Part shown: positions 1-14,000 of the stretch, piece after piece | How positions within the stretch are numbered: the stretch's first letter is position 1 | Layout: every line of letters begins with the position of its first letter | Source of the DNA: Colius striatus | Lineage: Eukaryota > Chordata > Aves > Coliiformes > Coliidae | Reading direction: 5' to 3' | Length of the DNA: 64,000 bases | Assembly (NCBI RefSeq): GCF_028858725.1 | Contig: NC_084771.1 | Span: 10,134,915-10,198,914, forward strand | Position numbers and translations under genes: made by a program | The notes under the pieces: model-generated | The model's database searches: none | The model's input: only the letters and a program-made list of their open reading frames with translations | What the model was told of the DNA's origin: nothing

Positions 1-1781
1 TACTGCAGGCTGAAGCAGTGTGTGTTTTGTCAGTGGGCAATGAGAAATGCAACAGGCATGGTTTCCCTGCAGCCATGTTGTAGCTTTTTGTGATAATGCC
101 GTATTTTAACAATAGGTGTTAAATAGTTTACAGGAGCATGCAGGGAACAGTTGCACTGAGGGTACCTTTGCAGCTCCAGCCAAGGATGGATCCTTGCTCA
201 TCTTTGGTACCCATGAGCTGAGAGCTTGCGTTAGAGTAAGGGGAAGTGATGGAAGATGCCTGTGTGCTTCTTTTTCCTCAGCCTGTGAAAGCTTATAATC
301 CCTTTTTTTTTGAACTAACTCTTTGCACTGCATTCTTGTCAGGCTGGGCTAAGTGCTCAAACTGCCCAGCTGAGCAGCTGTGGTGTAGCTGGGGCCGTGG
401 CCCATGCCAGGGCTGGGCCTTCCTCTCTGCTCTATAAATCTACCCTGGTATCAGTAAACTTCTGTCACTCATTAATCCCTGAGGCACAGGAGTTAAACAT
501 AGAAGAGGGAGGCACCCTTAAATGTTTACCTTAGATATTTGTCTGGAAACTGTATCATTCTCGTATACCTTTCCTAGTTCTTTGTATTCTCCTAGGAAAG
601 GGTGTATTCTGAAACTCCAGGCAATTTCTTGTGGGCCACGAGCATAGTTAGACTGAAAAACAGAAAAAGAGAGAAAGAACATTATACAGTGATTGGAGTG
701 TTCATGGTTTTTAGTTTGAAGTGAGATTAACTGATAGCAGGAGACTTAAGAAGCACCCAGCAGTGTTATTTTTTTCATGAGGGAAATCACTGCCCTTTGC
801 AAAATGCATTTGCTTTGCAGTGTCTTGAGTCATGTGCACAAGAGGCTCAATCAGCTTCTGTCTGTAAGTTTCAGCGTTGTCTTACTGCTTGGAGCATGAA
901 TGACTGGGAACAAACCAGAGGAAATAACACTGGGATGAGACTTGTTTAGCCAGAATGTAAATAGCCAAGTTTAATTTGAAAAGTGACTCTGGTAAACACC
1001 CAATACTAATCATGTCTCTGAAAGTGATGTTTTTGCATTCATCACCCTCTTCACCTGCCACCCTTTTTTCTAAGTACTCCTGATAAAAGAGCTTGTTTTT
1101 CCTTCCTCATTTCCGCTGAGATACACAGCTACACCAGACTGCAGAGTGTATGTTGTAGAGTGTGGAATTACTTCTTGAACCTCTGTGTGGAGAGCAGTCA
1201 GTGGGATTATCAATTCTAAATTGCTCCTGTTCAAGTAGAGCCATCACCTGTATGGTCTGGAGGTGCAGTGCCAGCTGAGGGGCAAAAAAACTCATGAGCA
1301 AGCCTTGCTTTCTGCTTTTGCAGATTACTGGTTTGTTGAAAACAAAGCCTAATTCAAGGCTGAGCTTTTGAAACTTGAGCCACTTTCTTTGCATAAAGAT
1401 GCAGTTCATAGTCATCTCTCAAAGGTCAGAGCTGAGTATTTGCATGTATCTTAAGAGGTATTGCTTTCCTCACTGAGTGTTTGCCAGGTAAATATTTAGC
1501 AAGGGAGACTCCTGTTCCTATTACATTCTCCTTTTTAAAGTAATTTGCATAATAATTTGGAAAGTAACAAAATAACAAGCCTGCTTTGGAGATGATGCTA
1601 GTACAAGCAGAAGCTGAAGGTCAAATGAGAATTTCAGCATCTGTGATACAAGCTTTGCAGCTGATGAGAGTTTTTTGAACGTGCTTCTTCATGAGCATAC
1701 TTCATACTTTTGTCAGTCAGAGTTGGCCTGGGCTGGGTTAACCATGCACCCACTTAACACTCACTCACAATCTCTCTCTAG
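1..1781. other. LNX3 intron (upstream part), no coding exon seen
   Basis: This stretch precedes the first recognisable LNX3 exon. I find no LNX-like coding sequence here on the + strand: no RING-type cysteine/histidine spacing and no zinc-finger exon. The short open frames look like chance. Because the first visible exon opens inside a codon (it needs two bases from upstream), this should be intron sequence, with the RING exons further left. Confidence 0.6.
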
Positions 1782-2014
1782 GTGTCCTGGTTTCAAGAAA
1801 TACAAATCTGAACTGCAAAGGAAAAAGAATCCCATTTCCAAAGGGAAGGAAAATCCCTCTGCCAAGGTGGAGACACACACAAACACGCCCAAGGATCCAG
1901 AGGTACCAAGCGGAGGATCCTCGCTTGTGGCAGAAAGCTCTGCAGCTGCTGTGGTATCGCTGGGGACTGCAGAGCCAGGACTGGTTAATCCAGCTTTTGA
2001 AGAGACTGAAGAAG
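1782..2014 (+). CDS. LNX3: LNX3 exon with Numb-binding NPAF motif
   Basis: The acceptor follows a CT-rich tract (AG at 1780-1781) and the donor is GTGAGA. The first base completes a split codon; the exon ends after base 1 of a codon. It encodes a basic, Lys/Ser-rich linker and then NPAF followed by an acidic EETEE stretch. NPAF rather than NPAY is, as I recall, the LNX2-like form. Confidence 0.85.
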
Positions 2015-5000
2015 GTGAGAGTTTGATACAGAAGTGTAACTATGTAGTTACCTTTTCTGACATAAAAATGAAGTAATTAGTTCAGTTTTTAAAGCATCCC
2101 AAACATTCTTGGATATGCCCAATGCTGTTTGGCTATTAGTAGCCACTGAAGTAATCCCTCTTCTCAGCTTGTGTTCATCTCAGAGGTGTTCATCTGTGTC
2201 AGGTGTGGCAGGAGCTACTTGCAAGCATAAAACTGTCTGTGCAGAACAATTTGGAGAATCTCAGACTGCAAGTGAGCATTTGGAGTACTCTTTGCAGAAA
2301 CAAAGGCAGTCCTTGTCAATGGGAACATGCAGCACTTAAAGTGCTTGCAGAAGCCAAATAATTAGTAATTGGGAAGTGTTCCAGATGCTTTTTAATCTTG
2401 TTAAGAAAGTTAAATATACAGTTAGTTTCCTGGAGTGGTCAGTACCTCCCTAATGGTGTGCAGCAACTGTGGGGTTTTATTTAGCATAGCTTAGGTTTTG
2501 GATTAATACTCAGTTATGAAACCCTTGCAGATAAAAGTAACCATCTCCAGTGTAGAACCTCTTGTCTCAACCCCCTGTTAGAAGGCAGCAGCGTGGAAGT
2601 CTCTGTGCCTTGTTTCAAAGTTAGTCTCAGTTTCCAAGTGTGCAGGTGCTGGAGCTGGCCACTGCTGTGCCTGTGTCAGAGTTAAAACTCAGGTCAGTTT
2701 ACTTTTCTCTTGTTTTTCTTCCCTGAAGTAACACTTGGGGCAAGTTTTGCATCTCTTGTGTGACAACTGCAGATCATCCTGACAGGCAGTGGGCTTGGCT
2801 TCCTTAAGAGTCTTGGGCCTGCCTAAATGTTGCAGTGCTGGTACATTTAATACAACTTGCTAACAACAACTTTCATCTTCAAAGTGGCTGAGAAGCATTG
2901 CTTAAGTCTTCAGCATACTGTAAATAGGTAAACATTACTGCTGTTCTACAGGGAGGATGGGAAAAGAGGAGGAAAGGAAATTAGAGGAGGGAAGTTGCAG
3001 TGAGCTGCTTGTGGTAAAGTCACTGTAACTGCAGACCAGTAATTAGAGCTCAGTAGTCCCCTTTGCTAATGGGCATCGTGGAAATGAGCATTTGCTATGT
3101 GCTTCTAGTTAGCCAGCTGTCCCAGTGGGGAAAGAAATCCTTAAGTGACACATACTGAATGCCCTTTCATAAAACACAAGAAACAATAATGAAAACCTTT
3201 AACTTTGCCATTAGCTAGAAGGAGATGGGAAACAAGCTGGAAAATCTTTAAAGGAACAGGGACTTTTTAAGCTCTTAACCTGACCTATTCTTTGCTCTCC
3301 TGATAGCTGCTTTCCCTCCAGACTACTTTGAACACAGCCTGCCAGTCCCACAAGTCTTGTGGTTCTCTGTGAAGGAAAAGTCTATTAATGTGTTGGTTTT
3401 TTTTCAACTTCCACCATCAGACCTCCCTCAGAGAACGAGTCTTGTGGCTGAAACAACTACAATTGACATTCACCGGGAAGACCCGGAGGAAGAGCTGGGG
3501 ATGAGGATAGTTGGGGGTAAAGACACCCCACTAGGAAACATTGTCGTTCAGGAAGTCTTGCACGATTCTGTCATTGCTGCAGATGGAAGAATAGCACCTG
3601 GGGATCATATTCTGGAGGTAGGTAAAACCCCACTGGTAGTACCATGGCTTTTCACTTGAGATGAAGGGCTGGGGGAGGAGAGTTGCCTAGAAAAGCTGTG
3701 AAGTCTTTACATCAGAGGGTTTAAAACCACTGATCAGACTTGTACGTCAGTAGCATTGTGTGTCTTTTGGGGCTGAGAAGTAGATGCTTGAGGTTCCTTC
3801 CAGTCATACTCTTATTTACCTTGCATATTTGATAGCTTTTTGAAATTTAGACCATTTTAGAGAAAGGAAGAAGATTTCTACCTGAGGAATTTCCCCCAGT
3901 AGCACCATTTCTCTCCAGAGGACTCTGCTCATGTTAGGAAGTCTTATCATTGCTCTACTATGTTGCTTAAGCTGCATATTCTCAATGGGCAGGTCCATAT
4001 TTTAAGACCTTACGACTTGAAGTAAGTATCAGCTATGCAACGTGAGTAATAGAGAGCACCAGCCTCATACCATCCTGACCCACACACAGGTTTGGTGTCC
4101 AGATTACTCATGCTGCATGGCAGTGGGCTGATCATGGTGACAGATGCTTGTAAGCAGCAGTAAAGCCTTCACACAGCAAGAACTGTTAGCAGCTCCTGGC
4201 TATTGCTGCCCAATCATTTGACAAACCTTAAAGGCCTAATTATCTGTTGTACTCTGGACCTCTGTGAGGTCTGGCAGCCCCACATGCACGAGGGGCTGAT
4301 ACAATCTCCCAGATGGTTTATTAGACCAATAGTTGAATTGCACATGTCTTGGCCTTGGATGTAAACAGGGCAGTTCCCCACACTTAGTAGCCCTATTAAC
4401 ATTCTAAAAGAAGCCTGAACAGTCTTATGTGACAATAGACAAAGTGAAAAGCAGCTTCTTGCAGTTAACTTGGCAAAAGCATGGTTAGACTGATGATTCA
4501 AGAAGCTCCTCAACTTAAAAGTGAGGATGGGTAGTCTCCAATTTGAGTTTTCTCAACGTGTGTGTTGAGTGCTGGAAGTTCAAGCAGTTCTGCATTGCCA
4601 TGGGATGCTTGTAACAATTTGCTGTTTCACAGTTTCAGGTCTGTTAGTTATTTGAATTGTCCTGTCATGTCCCTGTCCTCAGCTATTCCCCATCAGTTAT
4701 GTACTGTATCCAGTTTTGGGCTCCCCAGCTCAAGAGGGACAAGGAACTGCTGGAGAGAGTCCAGTGCAGGGCCACCAAGATGCTGAGGGGACTGGAGCAT
4801 CTTCTTTCTGAGGAAAGACTGTGGGACCTGGGGCTGTTTAGTCTGGAGAAGACTGAGGGGAGAGCTCATTGATATTGACAAATATCTCACTGGTGGGTGT
4901 CAGCAGGTTGGGGCAGCACTCTTTTCTGTTGTATCCAGTGACAGAACAAGGGGTGATGGAAAAGCTGGAACACAAAGTTCCATTTAAACATAAGGAAAAA

Positions 5001-8000
5001 CTATTTCACTGTGAGAGTGAAGGAGCCCTGGCCCAGGCTGCCCAGGGAGGGTGTGGAGGCGCCTCTGGAGATCTTCAGAACCCCCCTGGACACATTCCTG
5101 TGTGACCTGATCTAGGTGGGACCTGCTATGGCAGCGGGGTTGGACTGGATGATCTGTAAAGTTCCCTTCCAACCCCTTCCATTCTATGATTCTATGGTCT
5201 AATTTCATCTGCTTGCTTCTGCATGATTTTTTTTTGTTAGAAAGCTCTGCTGTGCAGCTGCTTCATTGCCAGGGAGTTGGGCATCCTGGCTCCAGCTCTC
5301 TGCTGTTGCTCACTGAGGACAGTGCCGGAATTGTGTAGGTTCTGATTAGTGCCTCTGCTTTGTTTGCCTTTCTAGGTGAATGGCGTCAACATCAGCAGCG
5401 TGACTCATTGCCAAGCTGTCTCCTTCCTGCGCCACCCAGGGCCTGTTCTCCACCTCATGGTCCTGCAGGAGAAGGGGTTTTCCAATAAAAGTGCACAGCA
5501 GGATCCCACTTGTGCCCCAAGCCGGGAAGTGATCCACGTTACCTTGATCAAGAGAGAGCGATCCGAACCCTTGGGGATCAAACTCATCAGGAAGACAGAT
5601 GAGGCAGGGATTTTTATTCTGGATCTGTTAGAGGGAGGTTTGGCAGCCAAAAATGGGAAGCTGAGTCGGAATGACAGAGTCCTGTCAATAAATGGCCAGG
5701 ATTTGAGGCAAGGAACACCTGAGGCCGCTGCACAGATAATCCAGGTAATTTGTGACATGGGGAGGCTGTCTGGCTAATGACTGCAGCTGTCTGTGCTGAT
5801 GGCAGGGCTCCTCTTTTGACCCAAGGGCTAACAGAACACACTAGGGCAAACTGCATTCCCTGAAATATGTCTTTGGGAAAGTGACTCCCCTGTGGGTGTG
5901 TGGGAAGCACTGCTTCCAAAGGAAGATAAACACCAAGAGTGGGAATCCATCATGAGTCATCTCTGACAAGCCTGAAGCCAGGCAGTTGCTTATGGCACTT
6001 GAGTTCAGCTGAGGCAGTTGGATCTCTGTGGTGTGGTGTTTGGAGCCTTCCTTGCAGAATGAATATTCCTAGACACTGTGTAGATGCGTGCAGCAGAGGC
6101 CAAGGAGAGATTAGGACAGCCTCTTGTGCTTCAGACACACACTGAGGGTGTGTGTTGAGAGATGTAAAAGGGCTGCAGCACAAAACAGAACCCGTTTAAC
6201 AGAACCTCTCTCCCCCTTTTACCTGTATTTGGGAAGGGAGTGTAGAAAACAACAAGAGGCACCTCAGGCTTGAAACATTTGAAAATACTAAACCACAGAA
6301 GCACAGACTCTTAAGGGTTGGAAGGAAGATCATCCAGTGCAACTCCCCTGCCAGAGCAGCACCACCTAGAGCAGGTCACACAGGAGCTCATCCAGGTGGA
6401 TCTGAATGTCTCCAGAGAAAGAGACTCCACAGCCCATCTGGGCAGCCCCTTCCAGTGCTCCCTCACCTCAACAGTGAGGAAATGGGTAGAAGACGGGTGG
6501 CCTTTCCCTGTGCAGTAGCAGCACTCCTGTTGCAGCATGCCAAAGGTTTTGGTGAGAGGAGTGGGCAAGGAATTGTGGTTAAGGCTTAAGGATTGCTACA
6601 TGTGCAGCAGATATCGTGTAGATAAGTTTAAATTCTTTACCTCCCTAGGCAATGACCTCCAGTTTCTGTTCTTATCTAAAGATCCTGACACATCTCATCA
6701 CATACTGTTTATATCCAGGAAAGGATCTGAGGTCAGTAGTGAGGGAGAGCCAGCTCTCTTCCTGGTAATCAGCAGAGGAGTGCAGCAGCCTGGGAGAAGA
6801 GAAAGAGCAGAGTTTCAGTACTGAGATCCCTTTTTTTGTTTGGTGTTACATTTGTGACTCCATTCCATGGCCTCTCAGTTTCATTTGCATCCCACGAGTG
6901 CTGCTGTATTTCTGTTGTAGTGTGCAAACCAACCTCTCCTGTGTGAGGGACTTTTTCTTGATCCCACAGTAACCAAAGCCTCGGAAGCAGCTTCATCAGG
7001 TTTGGAGACTGAATCCCTTTTGGAGTGACATTTGTGTAAGACTGTGACAGCCTTCCAGAGTTATCTGCTCTTGTGAGGGCTAATTACAATTCTTGCTTAA
7101 ATGTAGCTTAAGTTCTGATTGCAAACCATTTGCAGAAGAGAATACTTCTACCTTTATCTTAAATACCCTTCACAGCTCTCTCTCCATATGCACATGCATA
7201 CTGTAGGTAGTCTGGTAGTCTCCCCTCCTGGTTGGATGGGAGAGCAAATCCCCACCTTACCACATGAACAATGTGCTTTATGAAGACATGGATGTGTGCC
7301 AGCTTGTCTGGAAAGAACTTGCTCTGTCTGAAGCTGCTTTGGAGGCAAGAGGCTTTTACATACTGTTTCAGAAAGCAAATCTCTCCTGGATTAGTTTAAA
7401 AAGGAAAAAAGAAACCCCCAAACCCAAACAAACAGCTGCTGTAGACCCAAGGCAGGGAATTCACTGCTGCCAGGGTGCTGTGGCACCAGGGAAACAGGGG
7501 CCTGGGGCGAGAGCAGCAAACACACTGTTCTCATCCACTGCCCCGAGCAAGCACGTGCACCTTCCCATGGTGAAGTCCTTCACTTTGTCAAATGATCTGG
7601 AGGAACAAACCAAATGAGAAGAGTAATAACAATGGTGAATGCTTTCCCTGTAGCTCTGCCAAGGCCAGACATACAGCTGGTTAAGTGTTTAATTGGCAGC
7701 AATCTTAGACAAAAGGTTGTGTCTTCAGGTACTCTGGGAAAGAACAAACCAGGTGGGAGATGTTGAACAAAAGGAGTGGTGCATAAGCTGAGAGGGAAAG
7801 AGCTTTAATAAGTTTCTTTACAATAGAACAAAAGCATCCAGTACTTCCATTGTGGTCATCAGCCCTGTGGAGCAGTCAGGGTTCTCACTCTGTTCACCTT
7901 GTGTCACAATACAAGGTGCTGATTTGGTTATTCTTACTGAAATGGAGGAATTAATCATCTGCTCCCACTTTCTCATCTTGGCATTTGTGGGAGAGCAAGG

Positions 8001-11000
8001 CCTGAGCAAACTCTGACCTACTGCTGTTCCAACTAACATCTGTGAATCCTTTTTCCTTGTCACCACAGCGTTCTGTGGCTCTCCACAAAACCCACCTTTT
8101 GTAGAAACTGCTGCCAACCTTCTCTCTCTCTCCTCCCAAAAACGAGTCTGCCTCTAATCTCTTGTTCTCTCTCTGCTATTGACACTCTCTTTATTTCTCC
8201 TGGCAGAACACTGAGTCAAGAGTGAACTTTGTCATCCTGAGGCAGGCAGGTGTACAGCTGTCAGACCCAGTAGAAGATGGCAGCACATCAAATAACAGCA
8301 GCAGCAGCAGCAGCAATGGAGGGAGCCCAGTGCACCATCGGAGACGGGGTGACCAGAATCACTACAGACGAAAATCCAACTACCAGAAGGTGAGTTTGGA
8401 AGCAGTGGCACAAGTGCAGACCTGTTATGTTTGCTCTGTGATGGTGCTTTATCATAGAAGACTGATTAGGAGCTCTGTTTCTTCATGAGCTGTTGAAAAG
8501 CAGCTGTTTTGTGGCTTGTGGGACTAGAGAATCACGCTTGTCATCTTTTCCCTAAAAGTGTGTCAACGTTTCTTCAAGTGTCTCTGATGTTGATGCAGAG
8601 TCTTGCATCTGGGAAAGAATAACTCCTTGTACCAGCACAGGCTGGGGAATGAACTGGCAGAGTGGTGTAGGGGAAAAGGACCTGGGGGTCCTGTTCCAGA
8701 TCTGAGCTTCTCATCTTAATTGCACTAACTAAACTGCATTTGGTACTGTCATTCCTCTGTAGGATTTACCTCAGGGATATGCAAGTCATGAAAAGACAGT
8801 TGCCATAAAGAAGGAACCGAAGGAATCTTTAGGAATAACGATTGGAGGAGGAAGGGATAACAAAAACAAGCTCCCTATATACGTAACGAGCGTGCAGCCC
8901 ATTGGGTGCCTCTTCAGGGATGGCAGAATCAAGCGAGGTAAGGAGCCTCTCAGACCCTCTGTCCTTCAGGAGCTGGTGGGTTTGTCAGTGCAAGCTGGAC
9001 TTGGACACTCTCTAGTGAGCTTGGAAACAGGGTTCCACATGAGACAGAAACGGGCTTCATAGCAAAGGTCTGAAATAAGATTATTTAATCAACAGGAGAT
9101 GTACTTTTGAGCATAAATGGCATTGATTTGACTCACCTGAACTACTACGAAGCTGTCTCAGCACTGAAATCAAACGCAGCTTCCCACTCAGTCATACTGA
9201 AAGCCTTGGAAGTCCTCTCCCTGAACTCCTCAGAGCCATCTCTGGACATCAAGGAGCAAGGGTTCAGCTGGGCTCCCCTCTGGATCACGTGGCTCGGATT
9301 GCCCAGGTATGGTTGGTCAGTGACTGTACAGAGCTCTGGTCAAACACAGAGCTGATATTCACTCAATCATTAGAAATTAATTGCCTTGATGGTGGACTTG
9401 GAAGCATAACTGGCATTTCCATTTAGCTCTAAGGCCTTATTTGTCAATGAGATCATGGTATAATGAATGTGTAAGAACCTTCCACTGCTTTTTTATAGTG
9501 TGGCCCCTCGTTGCTCCACTTATGTTGGAAAGTAATGCCATGTCACAAGTTCCTGAAAAGCTCTTTTTTTCTGAGAGAACTGACACAGAAGATGAGAAGT
9601 ACAGATTCTGAAATTCGAGGCAGAGTCCTGAGTTGACAATCAGTTTGAGTTGAATAATTTTGAGTTGACGTATAGTCAATGTAGATATGATCCCTTGATA
9701 TATCATCAGTTAATATCAGCTGCAATCCCTCTGTGGCTCTTTCTGGATCACGTAACAGAATCCAGCAGATACCTGTGCTGGCTTACAGATTCTAACCTGA
9801 TCATCCCAGCTAAGGGCAGACATTCTTTCTGTCTGATTATTCTTGGCTGTTGTGATTGTGTCATCTCTTAGCACACAAAGATTCTGAATGGCTGAGTTTT
9901 CCTGCTGCAAAGCTTTGGACCACAGACTTAGCACAGCTTTTAGCATCAACGTGTGAAATCCCAGATGACAGGATTGGGGCTCTAAAAGCTTGTTTCAGTC
10001 TCCTTCCTGGAGAGCTGAGCCTCTGGTTTGCTCACTTTCGCAGTTTCATCTAAACACATTTGGCTGTGAAAGGCACTGTTGGCATTCCAGCTGACTGGGA
10101 AATGCACATGGAACAGTAAAGCCAAACCCTTCTGTGGGAAGCCCAAATTATTTATAGCCTCTTTCTTGAGGCACCTGAACGAAGAAATCTTACCAAAGCC
10201 TTTGTTACCTTACCCTTGTGTTACTTACCAGCCTGTAAATATTAAACACAACAGCCCAAGGAAGGCAGCTTTTCTGTCTCCAGCTCAGCTTGTGGTTGGC
10301 ACCATCATCACTTTCCTCTGTTCTGTGCAGGCTGAGGCTGAACTAGCCCTGAGCTGCACCTGGGTAGCCCAGACCTGAGCACAAACCCTCAGATGCTGGC
10401 TGCTGTTTGCACCTGCAGTGAGGTATAGCAAGGAAAAACCTGGCCATACTTTCTCCCTTCTTCCTTTTCCAATCATTTCAAGAGCCCGGTGTCATTACCT
10501 CCTACTTGAGCCATTGCTCAAAGTTCTTTTGCTTCTGGATTTAATGTTGTCCGCCTTCATTTCACTGTTTCTGTACCTTGGTGCTGAAGCAAGGAGCAAT
10601 GCTTTCAGATGCTCTTTCTGCTTTTCCATCTCCTTTCTTTCTCCAGCCAGATTTCAGGCATCTGAATTTGCCTGCCCTTCTCCCATGGGTGTGAGGGTGG
10701 TCAGGAGGCACAAAGCAAGGTTGTTTCATCTTGGGATCTGACCAAAAGAAAGTCCTTCTTGTTTCCAGTAACACAAATGGCTGCAATTCTTGAGAAGCAC
10801 TCTGTGTTCCCAAGGCTCCCTTCACACACTGACCATGGCCACTGATGTTACCAACAACCCCCTAAGAGGGACAGTGTGGTCATGCCTTTCCATCTAACCT
10901 CAGGCAACTGGTATTGGCTGTACTGACCTGGGTGGCTGGTCTCTTTCTTGGATTTGTCTGGTGCTACAACTTGAGGCACCTCCACTGCCCTTGTGAACTT

Positions 11001-14000
11001 CCTTTCTCCATTCTCTCCTTTGTTATGGATGGTGGCAGTGAATGATCCACGTTAATATCTTACTGCTGCTGTTTATCACCATCACTGTATATGACAGAGA
11101 AGACAGCACAGGGACCTTGCCTGATTTCTTCATAGGGTCACCTGTGCTCCTGAGAGCAGAAAATACCAGCTCCAAGTGCTGCTTTGGAGGGAGTGTGACC
11201 CCCCACTTGTTGCTGAATCCTAAAGATTATCTTTCTCTTTCTAAAAGCTTTGACTCTTGAGAGCTGAACTCTGCACAGTGTGTCTTAAGGCTAAATCCTC
11301 AGGGGGTGGCAAAGCAGTTTTGCTCCTGCCTTCTTCCCTGAGGCCTCTCTGCAGCCAGTCTCTGTGGAGCCCGAGCCCTGCAGCAATGCTTCTGTGCTCC
11401 CTTGCAGCAGCCCCACTGCAGCAGCACTGCACAGGCTCCCAGAGGGATGCAGAACTGCAGACTCAGCAGGGTGTTTGGCACAATGAAACTCACCCCTCCA
11501 CTGTCTGGAAATTCACAATTCTTTTTCCCACAGTCGTTTTCCACTATAATAAATTAATATTTGCAAACCCCCTTTTGGTATGGAAAAGTGATTGCTAGCA
11601 AACAGCCCCTTGCAGCTCTTGGACAATGTGTCTAATGCTTGTATTTGGTTTGTATTTGATATGATTTAATATTAAATGTGATTGCGTTTGTTCTCAGCTC
11701 ATGTAGACCTTGCCCCTCTAGCTCTCTGGGCTGTTTATTTGCACAAGCTGTCCTGTCCATTGCTCATAGCTGTGTTTTCACACTCGTGTGACAGAGCAAA
11801 CAGCAGAAGCAAAACCAGGGAGGCACCGGGGCTTCCAAGGTTGATGTAAATTACAGTCTGCAAGTAGGTAATTGGCTCCTGCTCCTAGCAGAAGGCTTTT
11901 GAAATCTGAAACTCATCAGCAAAATGCTCAAGCGAAGCCCTTGGGGCAAAAACGTTTGTTAGGAAAAGTTTAGCTGCTGGAATGCCTCAGTGGGGTGATG
12001 AGGGGGAGTTTCACAGAGCCCGAGTGCCAGGGTGGAACCTGCCTGGGAGCCAGAGCAGGCGAGGTGCTGCCGGGGCTCCTGCTGCACCTCTGCCAACACC
12101 TCCCCACGTGTCTGTGCCACAAACTCAGGGAGCAAGTGCTGTTGGCACTTCCATAGCACGTTCTCCAAGGCAGCCCCAGCTGTGCAAGTACCCCAGGCGC
12201 TCAGAAACAGCATCCTGTGATCTCTCTCTGAGGAGTGCAGTGTCTTAACTGTCCACAGCAATCCTGGGTGTAGGCATTCCCCCTTGGCATTCCCACTTGG
12301 GAGGCAGAAGGAAGGCTGCCAGCCCTCCTGTGTTTGCTTTCCAGCTGCTGAATGTCTGCATTGTACCAGCTGTACCAAAAAAGCTCCCTTCTCATTAATT
12401 GCCTGGGTGTAACTGCTGCTCACCATTAACTTGTTTTTGTCACTAGCACTGTATGTGTTCATTAGTTGGATTCCTGAGGTTATTAATGAATCTTTCAAGT
12501 CCCAAACTCTAGAGAACGGTGTAATCTTCTGTTAACTCTTGGACCAGCACTGACACGACTCAGGAGAGATTTTGTAATGGACTGGCACCTCCAGATTTGA
12601 GAATTATCCCTGTAACATGCCCTGCAAAGGGGTTGCCTCAAATCCTGCAAAATGAGGCTCTTACACAGCTGTGTTTTCCAGAAGGGGAAACACACATTTC
12701 TGCTCAGGCAGTTCTGCTTCAAACACACTCCAAGGCTTCCTCTGGTTTTGACTGTTCCTGTCTTCACAGCTACCTTCATTTCTGCCAAGACATTGTCCTG
12801 ACTAAAGGTAACCTGGAGAGCTGGGGCTTCAGCATTGTTGGAGGCTTTGAGGAAAGCAAAGGAAACCAGCCCTTCTTCATCAAAACCATCGTGCCTGGGA
12901 CCCCTGCCTACAGAGACAGGAAGCTAAAGTAGGTGTGAGCTGCCCCAGGGGTGTGAATGGAGCTGTGGGCACTGGGAGTTCTCTGGGGGGGGGGTCTCAC
13001 CCTTTTAAACCACCTGAGCTACAAGTTAAAGAGCTACAAGTTAATGACTTCTAATTCAGAGATGCTCATTGGTGCAGTTACCAGAGTTGTAACAAACCAA
13101 GTCCCATGTGAATGAGCATTTTGCTTTCTCTATGAAGGTGCAGCTAAATGGAATTAACAGATTTGAAAAGGCTGTAAAGGTTTTAATTGGGTAATTAGGT
13201 AAAAGTAGAAAGGGGATTTTTGGATCTTGGAGGTTCCAGAGTATGAAATCTCCTGGATTAGGGAAAGTATCCCAGTGGAAACAACAGAAACCCTCCTGTG
13301 CTGGAAACTTCACTGGAGCTTTGCTTTCAAGTTACCACATGGACTGTGGAGGAGTGAGGAGTGGAGCCTGAGGACCCCACAGCCATCTTACAGTGCTGTC
13401 TCCTCAGCAACATGCAGCAGGCTGCAAGTGCACTGCTGTAGCAAATGGAAGCAAGGCTGCTGTCTTGGAGGAGACACAGTTGTGGTGTAAGAGGCTGGGC
13501 TTTGCTCCCCTGAAAAGGGTGTGAGGAGTGGGGCAGGTGGGATCTTGAGTGCTGGGACAGCACTGCCCCTAAGACCCAGGAAGGTGTCTGGCTGGCTCCA
13601 GCACTTCACACCATCCCAGCTGGACAGCACAGCCACACAGAACAGAGCTGGGTGTGCCACAGGACTCTCAGACCACTCCTGCAGTGACTACAGGGTGCCA
13701 ACAGCCTCCAGCCTGGTGAGCGCTTCCCCTCTGAGTGCGACTCCAGTAGCTGCAGGAGGGACACTGGGGATGAGTGTGTTTAGCAGCACAAATGTTTTCC
13801 AAATCACTTCCCTCTGCTGCCTGGCCAGCTGCTCACCCTCCCACTGACCTGCACTGCTGCCTTCAGGCACCAGCAGCGACCTTTTCCCTTGTCCTCTGTC
13901 CCAGAAGTGAAACAGCTGCTTCAACGAGGAGCTGCTGAGCTCTGCTCAGAGTGGGCCCAAGGGCCTGGCCAGTTGGTACCTCAGTCCTGACCAGCATCTC

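Noticed and set aside
4657-5208. Several short frames on both strands.
   Set aside because: They are pieces of a CR1 copy, not host genes.
8297-8314. CAG/AGC run as an independent microsatellite.
   Set aside because: It is only six in-frame serine codons within a supported LNX3 exon.
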